A stretch of 64,000 nt of DNA from Pseudonocardia sp. N23 (GTDB taxonomy: Bacteria > Actinomycetota > Actinomycetes > Mycobacteriales > Pseudonocardiaceae), in contig NZ_BEGX01000052.1 in assembly GCF_002583555.1 (NCBI RefSeq), forward strand, positions 509,149 through 573,148. The letters are read 5' to 3'. The notes below the pieces were generated by a model that searched no databases, was not told the origin of the DNA, and worked only from the letters and a program-made list of their open reading frames with translations. Shown one piece after another: positions 47,072 to 56,357 of this stretch. The translations under genes were made by a program, and so were the position numbers. Numbering within the stretch: position 1 is the first letter of the stretch; each line of letters opens with the position of its first letter.

Positions 47072-49015
47072 ATGACGACTGGCGACATCGACGTCGGTAA
47101 TCCTTCGCATCCCGACGCCGGCCCCGCGCCACTGGCCCGTGACCGTGTCGTCATCCGGTTCGCCGGTGACTCCGGCGACGGGATGCAGCTCACCGGCGAC
47201 AGGTTCACCTCCGAGACCGCAACCTTCGGCAACGACCTCTCCACGCTGCCGAACTTCCCCGCCGAGATCCGCGCACCTGCCGGGACCCTGCCGGGGGTGT
47301 CGTCGTTCCAGCTGCACTTCGCGAACTACGACATCGTCACCCCCGGCGACCGGCCGGACGTGCTCGTCGCGATGAACCCCGCCGCGCTCAAGGCCAACAT
47401 CGGCGACCTGCCTCCCGGCGGCATCCTCATCGTCAACACCGACGAGTTCACCAAGCGCAACCTCACCAAGATCGGCTACGCGGCCGACCCGCTCGAGGAC
47501 GGCTCGCTCGACACCTACCAGGTGCACCCCGTCGCCATGGCGACGCTGACGCGGGGCGCCCTGGAGGAGACCGGTCTGTCGAAGAAGGACGCCGAGCGCG
47601 CGAAGAACATGTTCGCCCTCGGTCTCCTGTCGTGGATGTACCACCGGCCCAGCGAGGGCACCGAACGGTTCCTGCGGGAGAAGTTCGCCCGCCGCCCCGA
47701 CCTCGCCGAGGCCAACATCCTCGCGTTCCGCGCAGGCCACGCCTACGGCGAGACCACCGAGTCGTTCGCCGTCACCTACGAGGTGGCCCCTGCGAAGCTG
47801 GAGTCCGGCACCTACCGCCAGATCACCGGCAACACGGCGCTGTCCTACGGGATCGTGGCCGCCGGACAGGTCACCGGCCTGCCGGTGTTCCTCGGCTCCT
47901 ACCCGATCACCCCGGCGTCGGACATCCTCCACGAGCTGTCCAAGCACAAGGCCTTCGGCGTGACGACGTTCCAGGCCGAGGACGAGATCTCCGGCATCGG
48001 CGCGGCCCTGGGCGCGTCGTTCGGCGGCGCCCTCGGCGTCACCACCACGTCGGGCCCGGGCATCGCGCTCAAGTCCGAGACGATCGGCCTCGCGGTGGCC
48101 CTGGAGCTGCCGCTGCTGATCGTCGACGTGCAGCGCGGCGGCCCGTCGACCGGGCTGCCCACCAAGACCGAGCAGGCCGACCTGCTGCAGGCCATGTTCG
48201 GGCGCAACGGCGAGGCCCCGCTGCCGATCATCGCCCCGCGCAGCCCCGGCGACTGCTTCGGCGCCGCCGTCGAGGCCGCCCGCATCGCCGTCACCTACCG
48301 GACACCGGTCATCCTGCTCTCCGACGGTGCGCTGGCCAACGGCTCCGAGCCGTGGAAGGTCCCGGACGCCTCGACGCTGGAGTCCGTCGACCCGAACTTC
48401 GCGACCGAACCCAACGCCCCCGACGGGTCCGACGAGTTCTGGCCCTACCTGCGCGACGCCGACACGCTGGCGCGTCCGTGGGCGGTCCCGGGCACGCCCG
48501 GGCTCGAGCACCGGATCGGCGGCCTGGAGAAGGCCGACGGCCGCGGCTCGATCTCCTACGAGCCCGACAACCACGACCGGATGGTCAGGCTGCGCGCCGA
48601 GAAGATCGGTGGCATCCGGGTCCCGGACGCGGAGGTCGACGACCCGTCCGGCGACGCGGACGTCCTCGTCGTCGGCTGGGGCTCCACGTACGGGCCGATC
48701 GTCGCCGGGGCGCGCCGGGTGCGGGGCATGGGCCACCGCGTCGCGACGCTGCACCTGCGCAACCTCAACCCGTTCCCGGCCAACCTCGGCGAGCTCCTGC
48801 ACTCCTACGGGACGGTGCTCGTGCCCGAGATGAACCTCGGCCAGCTCGTGATGCTGCTGCGCGCCCGCTACCTCGTCGACGCGCAGTCCTACACCAAGGT
48901 GTCGGGCCTGCCGTTCAAGGCCGAGGAACTCCAGGACGTGTTCCTCGGCTACCTGGACGGCAGCCATCCGTCGTCCGGTGAACGCGGCTCCGCGCCGCAG
49001 GGAGTGGACGCATGA
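47072..49015 (+). CDS. korA: 2-oxoacid:ferredoxin oxidoreductase alpha subunit (2-oxoglutarate type)
   Basis: 647 residues. A gamma-type domain at the N-terminus (FAGDSGDGMQLTGDRFTSET, about 28-220) is fused to the alpha domain (GSYPITPASDILHELSKHKA; QAEDEISGIGAALGASFGGA; TSGPGIALKSETIGLAVALE), as in actinobacterial KorA. With KorB it oxidises 2-oxoglutarate to succinyl-CoA with ferredoxin reduction; a role in an aerobic TCA variant is known in mycobacteria. It overlaps korB by 4 bases. Confidence 0.95.
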   Translation: MTTGDIDVGNPSHPDAGPAPLARDRVVIRFAGDSGDGMQLTGDRFTSETATFGNDLSTLPNFPAEIRAPAGTLPGVSSFQLHFANYDIVTPGDRPDVLVAMNPAALKANIGDLPPGGILIVNTDEFTKRNLTKIGYAADPLEDGSLDTYQVHPVAMATLTRGALEETGLSKKDAERAKNMFALGLLSWMYHRPSEGTERFLREKFARRPDLAEANILAFRAGHAYGETTESFAVTYEVAPAKLESGTYRQITGNTALSYGIVAAGQVTGLPVFLGSYPITPASDILHELSKHKAFGVTTFQAEDEISGIGAALGASFGGALGVTTTSGPGIALKSETIGLAVALELPLLIVDVQRGGPSTGLPTKTEQADLLQAMFGRNGEAPLPIIAPRSPGDCFGAAVEAARIAVTYRTPVILLSDGALANGSEPWKVPDASTLESVDPNFATEPNAPDGSDEFWPYLRDADTLARPWAVPGTPGLEHRIGGLEKADGRGSISYEPDNHDRMVRLRAEKIGGIRVPDAEVDDPSGDADVLVVGWGSTYGPIVAGARRVRGMGHRVATLHLRNLNPFPANLGELLHSYGTVLVPEMNLGQLVMLLRARYLVDAQSYTKVSGLPFKAEELQDVFLGYLDGSHPSSGERGSAPQGVDA

Positions 49016-50115
49016 CCGACCAGCACACCTCACCCGCACTCGGCGCACTCGTCGACCTGGGGCTGCCCGGGATCGGCGGTCTCGACGGTGTGCCCACCGC
49101 CGAGGAGCCGCAGTCCGCCAAGGACTTCACCTCCGACCAGGAGGTCCGCTGGTGCCCGGGCTGCGGTGACTACGCCGTGCTCGCCGCCGTCCGGTCCTTC
49201 CTGCCGACGCTGGGCATCAAGCGCGAGAACACCGTCTTCGTCTCCGGCATCGGCTGCAGCTCACGCTTCCCGTACTACCTCAACACCTACGGGATGCACT
49301 CGATCCACGGCCGCGCCCCGACCATCGCGACGGGCCTGGCCATCACCCGGCCCGACCTGTCGGTGTGGGTCGTCACCGGCGACGGCGACGCCCTGTCGAT
49401 CGGCGGCAACCACCTGATCCACGCGTTGCGGCGCAACGTGAACCTGAAGATCCTGCTGTTCAACAACCGGATCTACGGGCTCACCAAGGGCCAGTACTCG
49501 CCGACGTCGGAGCAGGGCAAGGTCACCAAGTCGACGCCCCTGGGCTCGATCGACCACCCGTTCAACCCGGTGTCGATGGCGCTGGGCGCCGAGGCGACGT
49601 TCGTCGGGCGGGCCATCGACAGCGACCGCAAGAACCTCACCGCCGTCCTCGGCGCGGCCGCCGCGCACCGCGGCACCGCGCTGGTCGAGATCCTGCAGGA
49701 CTGCCCGATCTTCAACGACGGCAGCTTCGACGTGCTGCGCAAGGACGGCAAGGAGAACCGGATCGTCCCGCTCACCCACGGCGAGCCGATCCGCTTCGGC
49801 TCCGAGGGCGCGGACGGCCTGGGCACCCACGCCGTCGTGGCCGACGGGCTCAGGCTGAAGGTGGTCGACGCGGCGTCGGTGGACCCGTCGGACATCGTCG
49901 TGCACGACGCGGGCAGCCACGAGCTCGCCTTCGCGCTGTCGCGGCTGTCCGACCAGGACCTCACGCACACCGTCACGGGCATCTTCCGCGATTCGTCGCG
50001 GGCCACCTACGACGACGCCGCGCGGGCGCAGGTGGCGCAGGCGAAGGCCGCCGACAGCGCGCCGTCCCTGCAGTCCCTGCTCAACGGCCGCGACACCTGG
50101 ACCGTCGCGGGCTGA
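49012..50115 (+). CDS. korB: 2-oxoacid:ferredoxin oxidoreductase beta subunit
   Basis: 367 residues. The iron-sulfur and TPP parts are RWCPGCGDYAVLAAVRSFLP, VSGIGCSSRFPYYLNTYGMH, the TPP motif VVTGDGDALSIGGNHLIHAL with NNRIYGLTKGQYSPTSEQGK, and DCPIFNDGSFDVLRKDGKEN. It holds TPP and one 4Fe-4S cluster. Translationally coupled to korA (ATGA). The 3' end is 7 bases from the convergent membrane protein gene. Confidence 0.95.
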   Translation: MTDQHTSPALGALVDLGLPGIGGLDGVPTAEEPQSAKDFTSDQEVRWCPGCGDYAVLAAVRSFLPTLGIKRENTVFVSGIGCSSRFPYYLNTYGMHSIHGRAPTIATGLAITRPDLSVWVVTGDGDALSIGGNHLIHALRRNVNLKILLFNNRIYGLTKGQYSPTSEQGKVTKSTPLGSIDHPFNPVSMALGAEATFVGRAIDSDRKNLTAVLGAAAAHRGTALVEILQDCPIFNDGSFDVLRKDGKENRIVPLTHGEPIRFGSEGADGLGTHAVVADGLRLKVVDAASVDPSDIVVHDAGSHELAFALSRLSDQDLTHTVTGIFRDSSRATYDDAARAQVAQAKAADSAPSLQSLLNGRDTWTVAG

Positions 50116-50122
50116 GCCCGGG

Positions 50123-50608
50123 TCAGTCCTCCGGCGACCCGTGCTGCGTCGGCACGGCGGGCCGGCCGTCCTTGCGGAACCGCACGCCGGGGCCGGGTTC
50201 TGATCCTTCGGGGCCCGGCCCGGCGGGTGTGTCCTCGGTCGGCGGCTCGTCCGGCGGCTGGGATCCCACGCCGAGCCGTTCCAGCGCGCTCGTCGCCTCC
50301 TTCGCCGTCCCCGGCCGCACCCCGGACGGGACGTTCCACGCGTCGAGGGCGGCCAGCGCCGAGTTGAGCGACCCCAGCGGGACACCGGGCGGCGGTGTCG
50401 ACGGCGGCTCCTGCCCTGCCGGGCGGGTGTGCCCCGGGTGCGGCTGCCGCACCCCGGTCGGTGGCGTGGGGTTCCACGCGTGGTCGACCGTCGGACGACG
50501 ACGCCCCGCCCGCCGCGCCGGGGCCACGAACGTCACCCACGTCGCCGCCGCGCCCAGCAGGAACGCGACCAGGCACAGCAGCCAGACCTGACCGAACAGC
50601 CACGCCAT
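50123..50608 (-). CDS. membrane-anchored hypothetical protein, possibly ArfC-like
   Basis: 161 residues: an N-terminal membrane helix (LFGQVWLLCLVAFLLGAAAT, about 4-23), then a Pro-rich cytoplasmic or periplasmic region including SLNSALAALDAWNVP and a C-terminal VRFRKDGRPAV. It is downstream of the ArfA-like gene in the same direction, the position of ArfC accessory proteins, but the end does not show the typical sunset motif I recall. GGGGGAG precedes the ATG at 50608; an upstream GTG would add 5 residues. Confidence 0.55.
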   Translation of the reverse strand: MAWLFGQVWLLCLVAFLLGAAATWVTFVAPARRAGRRRPTVDHAWNPTPPTGVRQPHPGHTRPAGQEPPSTPPPGVPLGSLNSALAALDAWNVPSGVRPGTAKEATSALERLGVGSQPPDEPPTEDTPAGPGPEGSEPGPGVRFRKDGRPAVPTQHGSPED

Positions 50609-50830
50609 CGCGACTCCCCCCACCGCGGCGCCGACCCCGCACCTCGGCCGGCCGCGTCACCGTATCGGCCGCCGGGCCGCCCGTCGACGGTTCCGCCGCG
50701 CGCCCCGCGCAGGTCAGCCCGTGCGGGTGTACTCGTTGACGACCGCGCCGGAGCGGTAGGGCGTCGACCCGGACACCCCGACCGACGACGTCCTCGACGC
50801 TCTCGTGGCCGGCTCCTCCCCCGCGACCAA

Positions 50831-51517
50831 CTAGCCCGCGACGATCTCGACCCGCCTGCTGGCCGCCGCGGTCGGCAGCGGGTCGGCCTCGCCCCTGCCC
50901 TCGACGGCGATCCGCGACCCGTCGATCCCGGCGGCCCGCAACGCGTCCCCGACGGCCCGGGCCCGATCCAGCGACAGCGCCTGTGCCACCGCGGGCGGGC
51001 CGGGGGTGTCGGCGGCGTGCCCGGTGAGCCGCACCCGCGCGTCCGGGTGGGCGGCGAGCCACTGCCCCACGCGGATCACCGTGTCGGCCGCCGGGCCCTG
51101 CAGTACCGCGCTGTCCGCGGTGAACGTGACGGGTGCGGCGGCGACGAGCGCGGTGACGTCGGCCGCGGCCGGGCCCGCCGGCTCCGGTCGCGACGGGCCC
51201 GCGGCCACCGACACCTCCCGCACCCCGGTGACGCCGTCGACGACATCGCGCGCCCGGTCGAGCGCGTCGGGCGGGACGCCGGTGAGGGCGACGTCGCGGC
51301 CGGACACGCCGACGCCCACGCCGGCGATTCCCGCCGCCGCCAGCGCCGCCGAGGTCCGGGCGGCGATGTCGTCGGCGATCCGGGGCGCCGGCCACAGCAG
51401 CGCGAGCCCCCCCAGCAGCGCCGGGACCACGACGACCGCGAGCAGCCACACCGACAGCCGTTGCCGGGGACGCGACGCGTGCGAGGCCACGCGCGTATCC
51501 CACCACCGCCGTGTCAC
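50831..51517 (-). CDS. ArfA/OmpATb-like protein: BON domain plus OmpA C-terminal domain
   Basis: 228 residues. One membrane helix (LSVWLLAVVVVPALLGGLAL, about 20-39), a BON-like domain (about 50-105, GVGVSGRDVALTGVPPDALD) and an OmpA-like peptidoglycan-binding domain (about 120-228: FTADSAVLQGPAADTVIRVG; RVRLTGHAADTPG; DRARAVGDALRAAGIDGSRI). M. tuberculosis OmpATb/ArfA has the same order and links to ammonia secretion and pH response. There is no ArfB gene in the 222-base gap that follows. GTG start. Confidence 0.8.
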   Translation of the reverse strand: MTRRWWDTRVASHASRPRQRLSVWLLAVVVVPALLGGLALLWPAPRIADDIAARTSAALAAAGIAGVGVGVSGRDVALTGVPPDALDRARDVVDGVTGVREVSVAAGPSRPEPAGPAAADVTALVAAAPVTFTADSAVLQGPAADTVIRVGQWLAAHPDARVRLTGHAADTPGPPAVAQALSLDRARAVGDALRAAGIDGSRIAVEGRGEADPLPTAAASRRVEIVAG

Positions 51518-52111
51518 GACAGGATCACGCTCCGCAACACGACCACCGGGGCGCGTGCGGATCGTCGGGCCTTGGTTCCCTTCGTGCACGACTACGGCAA
51601 CGGCGGCAACGGCGGCAGCCGGTCGTGGGGCTGCGCGGCGCGGGTCCTGGAGCTGGTCGCCGGTTCGTGAGCGGCCCGTGCGGGTGACCGGGTTCACCCC
51701 GGCGGGCGCGTCGTGCGGGTGTTCTGATGGAGGTCCTGACCGCCACGGATCCGTCGACCTCCGGGGCGGTCGACCGCACCGGCCTCGCGGCGGCAGCGGT
51801 GGCCGGCACGCTGTGGGGTCCGGCCACGGCACGTTCGGTCACGGCGCCGGCCACACCACGTTCATGGTGGTGGCGGGGTTCGCGACGGTCGTGCCCATGC
51901 TCCGGGTCCCGGCCTCGACCTGACCCGGTCCTCCGCCCCGCTCCGCAGGCGGGTCACCGGACGACGCCTCCGCCGGCCCGGGCCGGCGCATCGCGGCCTT
52001 CCAGAACACCCGCCGGCAGGGCTGGGGCCCACCGTCGGGTTCGACGTCGGACCGGTCACGTCGATGCGTGAACCGGTCCCGCGCCGGACCCGGCAGGTCC
52101 TGGTGGGCGGA
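51518..52111. other. 594-base region with gene debris, no intact gene
   Basis: Between the ArfA-like and prenyl synthase genes only short coding-like pieces occur on the plus strand: VPFVHDYGNGGNGGSRSWGC (ending 51668), and pieces around 51727-51922 (GLAAAAVAGTLWG; FMVVAGFATVVPMLRVPAS) that recall the C-terminal helices of an MFS transporter in different frames. These are weak. No RNA gene or repeat was seen. Confidence 0.4.
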
Positions 52112-53107
52112 TCAGCCCGTGCGCTCGACGACGTAGGACGTCAGCGTCGAGAGTGCCGCCGTCGCCGGGCAGTCGGGCAGCAGGGCCAGCTGCGCGCGGG
52201 AGTCCTCCGCGTAGTGCGCCAACGTCTGGCGGGAGCGGTCGAGGCCGGGGCCGGTGCGCAGCAGGTCGAGCGCCTCCTCGACCTCGGCGTCGTCGCTGAT
52301 CGGACGCGACAGCAGGTGCCGCAGCCGGTCGGCCCCCGGCTCCTGCACCGCGTAGAGCATCGGCAGCGTCTGCACGCCCTCGCGCAGGTCGGTGCCCGGG
52401 GTCTTGCCCGAGTCGTCCGATGGCGACGCGATGTCGATGACGTCGTCGGAGATCTGGAACGCCGTCCCGATCGTCGCCCCGAAACGGCGCAGCGCCTCGG
52501 TCTGCTCCGGCGTGCAGCCGGAGAACATGCCGCCGTAGCGGCCCGACGTCGCGATCAGCGACCCCGTCTTCTCGGCGACGACCCGCAGGTAGTGCTCCAC
52601 CGGGTCGTCGCCCGGGCCGGGGCCACGGGTCTCGCGCATCTGACCCGTGACCAGCTCGGCGAACGTCTCGGCGATGATCCGCACCGCGTCGGGGCCGAGG
52701 TCGGCCACGAGCCGTGACGCGTGCGCGAACAGGAAGTCGCCCGTCAGGATTGCGACGGTGTTGTCCCACCGGGAGTTGGCGCTCTCGGCCCCGCGGCGCA
52801 TCGTGGCCGAGTCCATGACGTCGTCGTGGTAGAGCGTCGCCAGGTGCACGAGCTCCACCACGGCCGACGCCGTGATCACCTCGTCGCTGTCGGGACGGGG
52901 CCCCACCTGCGCCGACAGCAGCGTGAACAGCGGCCGGAACCGCTTCCCACCCGCGTCGATCAGGTGTAGCGACGTCTCCGCGACGAAGTGGTACTCGGCC
53001 TGGACCTCGCGGTGCAGGAGGTCCTCGACCCGCTTGAGGCCGTCGGTCGTGACCGCGGCCAACAGCGGGTCGCCGACCTCTACTCCCGCGACGATGTGTG
53101 TCTCCAC
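52112..53107 (-). CDS. long-chain polyprenyl diphosphate synthase
   Basis: 331 residues. The first aspartate-rich motif is LYHDDVMD (about 93-100) and the second FQISDDVIDIAS; GGKRFRPLF binds IPP and SGRYGGMFSG follows. It condenses IPP onto allylic primers; position next to Complex I and the resemblance to mycobacterial GrcC-type enzymes suggest the menaquinone side chain. It lies 17 bases after nuoN and is probably the last gene of the nuo operon. Confidence 0.93.
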   Translation of the reverse strand: METHIVAGVEVGDPLLAAVTTDGLKRVEDLLHREVQAEYHFVAETSLHLIDAGGKRFRPLFTLLSAQVGPRPDSDEVITASAVVELVHLATLYHDDVMDSATMRRGAESANSRWDNTVAILTGDFLFAHASRLVADLGPDAVRIIAETFAELVTGQMRETRGPGPGDDPVEHYLRVVAEKTGSLIATSGRYGGMFSGCTPEQTEALRRFGATIGTAFQISDDVIDIASPSDDSGKTPGTDLREGVQTLPMLYAVQEPGADRLRHLLSRPISDDAEVEEALDLLRTGPGLDRSRQTLAHYAEDSRAQLALLPDCPATAALSTLTSYVVERTG

Positions 53108-53124
53108 CCCTTCAGCCTACGAAC

Positions 53125-54744
53125 TCACCCGACGAAGGGGCCGCCGGAGGCCATACCCAGCGCCAGCGACGGGACGATGCCCAGCAGGAGTGTGACGAGG
53201 ACGCCCAGGGTGATGGCCGCCGTCGTGAACGCTCCGGGCACCGTGACGGTGGGCCCGTCGGGTGCCGGCTCGTTGAAGTACATGAGCACGATGACCCGCA
53301 GGTAGAAGAACGCCGCGACCGCGCTGGCGATCAGCGCGACGATCACGAGCGGGGCCATCCCGTCGTCCAGCGCCGCCGCGAAGACCGCGAACTTGGCCGT
53401 GAAACCACTCGTCAACGGGATACCCGCCAACGCCAGCAACAGGAACGTCATCACCCCTGCGAGCAGCGGGGATCTCTTCGCGAGCCCCGCCCACTGGGAC
53501 AGGTGCGAGGCCTCTCCGTCGGCGTCGCGGACCAGCGAGATGACCCCGAACACCGCGAGCGTGGTGAAGCCGTAGGCCAGCAGGTAGAACAGCGTGCCGG
53601 AGACGCCCTGCTCGGTGATGGACATCGAGCCGAGCAGCAGGAAGCCGGCGTGCGCGATCGACGAGTAGGCGATCATGCGCTTGATGTCGGTCTGGGTGAG
53701 ACCGAGCACGGCGCCGATGACCATCGAGACGATCGCGACGGCCCACAGCACGCCCCGCCACTCCCAGCGGGTGGTGTCGAACGCCACGAAGAGGACCCGG
53801 GAGATCGCGCCGAACGCCGCGACCTTCGTGCAGGCCGCCATGAACGCGGTGACCGGCGTCGGGGCGCCCTGGTAGACGTCGGGCGTCCAGGTGTGGAACG
53901 GTCCGACCGACCCCTTGAAGAGCAGGCCCACGACGAGCAGCGCCAGACCGCCGAACAGCAGCGTGTCGGAGCGGTCGGAGCCGGCAGCCGCCTGCGCGAT
54001 CGCCGAGAGCTTCACCGAGCCCGCGTAGCCGTAGAGCAGCGCGAGGCCGTAGAGGAAGAACGCCGACGCGAACGCGCCGAGCAGGAAGTACTTGACGGCC
54101 GCCTCCTGCGAGAGCAGCCGGCGGCGCCGCGCGAGCCCGCACATCAGGTACAGCGGCAGCGACAGGACCTCGAGGGCGATGAACATCGTCAGCAGATCGT
54201 TGGCCGCGACGAAGGTCATCATGCCGCCGAGCGCGAACAGCGCGAACGGGAAGACCTCGGTCTGCATCGTCGGGGCGGAGCCCGGCTCACCGTAGTCGCG
54301 GTCGTCCTCGGCCTCGATGCCCGGGAGGACGGATTCGCCGCCCCCGCCGGCCGCGGCCGCCCGGGACGCCGACGACGGGATGAACGCGCCGCCCGGCTCC
54401 ACCGAGCGATCGGCGATCAGCAGGATGCTGCCCAGGCCGAGCAGCAGCAGCGTGCCCCACAGGAACAGCGTCGGGTTGTCGACGGACAGTGCGTCGCCCA
54501 GCGTCGTCAGGGCGGCGGGACTGCCGCCGGCGTGGACGCCGAGGGTGACACCCGCCGCGGCGAGGATCACGAGGCTCAGGGCCACCTGGACGGGCCAGCG
54601 CTGGTGCCGCGGCAGGAACGCCTCGACGAGCACCGCGACGCAGGCACCGCCCAGCACGATCAGCACGGGGGCGATGGCCCCGTAGGCGATCGGCGGCGCG
54701 GTGATCGCCCCGCCGGTCGCCTGCGCGAGAAGAACCGGGGTCAC
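53125..54744 (-). CDS. nuoN: NADH-quinone oxidoreductase subunit N
   Basis: 539 residues, about fourteen membrane helices, an antiporter-like proton-pumping subunit. Characteristic segments are LEVLSLPLYLMCGLARR, KYFLLGAFASAFFLYGLAL, FHTWTPDVYQGAPTPVTAFM (with the conserved Lys in FKGSVGPFH) and QTDIKRMIAYSSIAHAGFLL. A hydrophilic loop near residues 130-160 is longer than in E. coli. It starts GTGA overlapping nuoM. Confidence 0.97.
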   Translation of the reverse strand: MTPVLLAQATGGAITAPPIAYGAIAPVLIVLGGACVAVLVEAFLPRHQRWPVQVALSLVILAAAGVTLGVHAGGSPAALTTLGDALSVDNPTLFLWGTLLLLGLGSILLIADRSVEPGGAFIPSSASRAAAAGGGGESVLPGIEAEDDRDYGEPGSAPTMQTEVFPFALFALGGMMTFVAANDLLTMFIALEVLSLPLYLMCGLARRRRLLSQEAAVKYFLLGAFASAFFLYGLALLYGYAGSVKLSAIAQAAAGSDRSDTLLFGGLALLVVGLLFKGSVGPFHTWTPDVYQGAPTPVTAFMAACTKVAAFGAISRVLFVAFDTTRWEWRGVLWAVAIVSMVIGAVLGLTQTDIKRMIAYSSIAHAGFLLLGSMSITEQGVSGTLFYLLAYGFTTLAVFGVISLVRDADGEASHLSQWAGLAKRSPLLAGVMTFLLLALAGIPLTSGFTAKFAVFAAALDDGMAPLVIVALIASAVAAFFYLRVIVLMYFNEPAPDGPTVTVPGAFTTAAITLGVLVTLLLGIVPSLALGMASGGPFVG

Positions 54745-56357
54745 CGGGACACCCCTCCCACCGGGTCGGGGAGTCCGACCTCGGTCATCGTGGCGGCTGC
54801 CGTCGGGTTGATCACGTCGAGCACCGGGCCGGGGAAGAACCCGAGCACCAGGATCAGCACGATCATCGGCGTCAGGACGCCGATCTCCCGCTTGGACAGG
54901 TCGGGGAATCCGGTCGCGCCGCGCTCGGCGGCCACGGCCGGGTCGATCATGGTGCCCGGGCCGTCACCGCGGCCACCGCCGAGGGCGGCGAGCACGGCCG
55001 AACCGCGCAGCGGGCCCTGCATGGTGCGCTGGTAGAACCAGAGCACGTAGAGCGCGGCGAAGATGATGCCGACGGTCGCCAGGATCGTGAAGACGGGCTG
55101 GCGGGGGAACGAGCCCAGCAGCACCAGGAACTCGCTCACGAACGAGTTGGTGCCCGGCAGGGCCAGCGACGACAGGCCGGCGACGAGGAACGCACCCGCC
55201 AGCAGCGGCGCCACCTTGTGCACGCCCCCGTAGTCGCCGACGAGCCGCGACCCGCCGCGGGCGATCACCAGGCCGACGACCATGAACAGCATGCCCGTCG
55301 AGACACCGTGGTTGACCATGTAGAGCACCGAGCCGCTGATCGACTGCGTCGAGAAGGCGAAGATGCCCAGCGCGATGAAGCCGAAGTGCGCGATCGAGGT
55401 GTAGGACACGAAGCGCTTCATGTCGGTCTGCCCGACCGCCAGCAGGCCGCCGTAGAGGATGCCGATCACCGCGAGGGTGAGCACCAGCGGTGCCAGCTTC
55501 TGCGAGGCCAGCGGGAACAGCGGCAGGCAGTAGCGCAGGAAACCGAACGTGCCGACCTTGTCGAGGATGCCGACGAGCAGCACGCCGGCCCCGACGGGGG
55601 CCTCGGCACCGGCGTCGGGCAGCCAGGTGTGGAACGGCACCAGCGGCGCCTTGATCGCGAAGGCGACGAAGAAGCCGAGGAACAGCCAGATCTGGGTGCT
55701 CTCGGGCAGCGACGCCGCCATCTTCTGCAGCTCGACCCAGGTGAACGTGCCCTGGCCCAGCTCGCGACCGCTGACGACGAACAGCCCGATCACCGAGGCG
55801 AGCATGATCAGCCCGCCCAGCAGCGAGTACAGGAAGAACTTCACCGCGGCGTACTGCCTGCGCGGGCCGCCGAAGCGCCCGATCAGGAAGTACATCGGGA
55901 TGAGCATCGCCTCGAAGAAGACGTAGAACAGGAAGACGTCGGTGGCGGCGAAGACGCCGACCAGCAGCCCCTCGGTGGCCAGCACGAGGGCGAAGAACCC
56001 GGACTGGGTGCGCCCCTCGGGGAGCTTCTCCGACCAGGAGAACGCCATCACGATCGGCACGAGGACCGCGGTGATCGCGAGCATGACGAGCGCGAAGCCG
56101 TCGATGCCGAGCGCGAAGCGGGTGCCGAACGCCGGGATCCAGTCGACGGCGAACTCGAGCTGGAACCGGGTGCCGCCCTGCGCGGCCGGGACCGAGTACG
56201 CGAACCAGGCGACGACGACGAGCGCGAGCTCGACGACCGACACCGCGACGGCCACCCACTTGGCGGTGACCTGCTCCCTGATCGGGGCGACCAGCGCCGC
56301 ACCGACCAGCGGCACGAGCAGCAGGACGAGCAGCAGCACGGACGAGCCTCCAGTCAT
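54741..56357 (-). CDS. nuoM: NADH-quinone oxidoreductase subunit M
   Basis: 538 residues with about fourteen membrane helices. The conserved pump residues are in YVFFEAMLIPMYFLIGRFGG (Glu), FAIKAPLVPFHTWLPDAGAE (Lys) and QTDMKRFVSYTSIAHFGFIA. A loop of about 40 residues near the C-terminus (GGRGDGPGTMIDPAVA) is actinobacterial. The start ATG overlaps the stop of nuoL. Confidence 0.97.
   Translation of the reverse strand: MTGGSSVLLLVLLLVPLVGAALVAPIREQVTAKWVAVAVSVVELALVVVAWFAYSVPAAQGGTRFQLEFAVDWIPAFGTRFALGIDGFALVMLAITAVLVPIVMAFSWSEKLPEGRTQSGFFALVLATEGLLVGVFAATDVFLFYVFFEAMLIPMYFLIGRFGGPRRQYAAVKFFLYSLLGGLIMLASVIGLFVVSGRELGQGTFTWVELQKMAASLPESTQIWLFLGFFVAFAIKAPLVPFHTWLPDAGAEAPVGAGVLLVGILDKVGTFGFLRYCLPLFPLASQKLAPLVLTLAVIGILYGGLLAVGQTDMKRFVSYTSIAHFGFIALGIFAFSTQSISGSVLYMVNHGVSTGMLFMVVGLVIARGGSRLVGDYGGVHKVAPLLAGAFLVAGLSSLALPGTNSFVSEFLVLLGSFPRQPVFTILATVGIIFAALYVLWFYQRTMQGPLRGSAVLAALGGGRGDGPGTMIDPAVAAERGATGFPDLSKREIGVLTPMIVLILVLGFFPGPVLDVINPTAAATMTEVGLPDPVGGVSR

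Noticed and set aside
50700..50830. Short plus-strand frame ending in [15 protein letters not shown] before 50834
   Set aside because: Only about 25 codons look coding, with no start or ribosome-binding site, so not supported as a gene.
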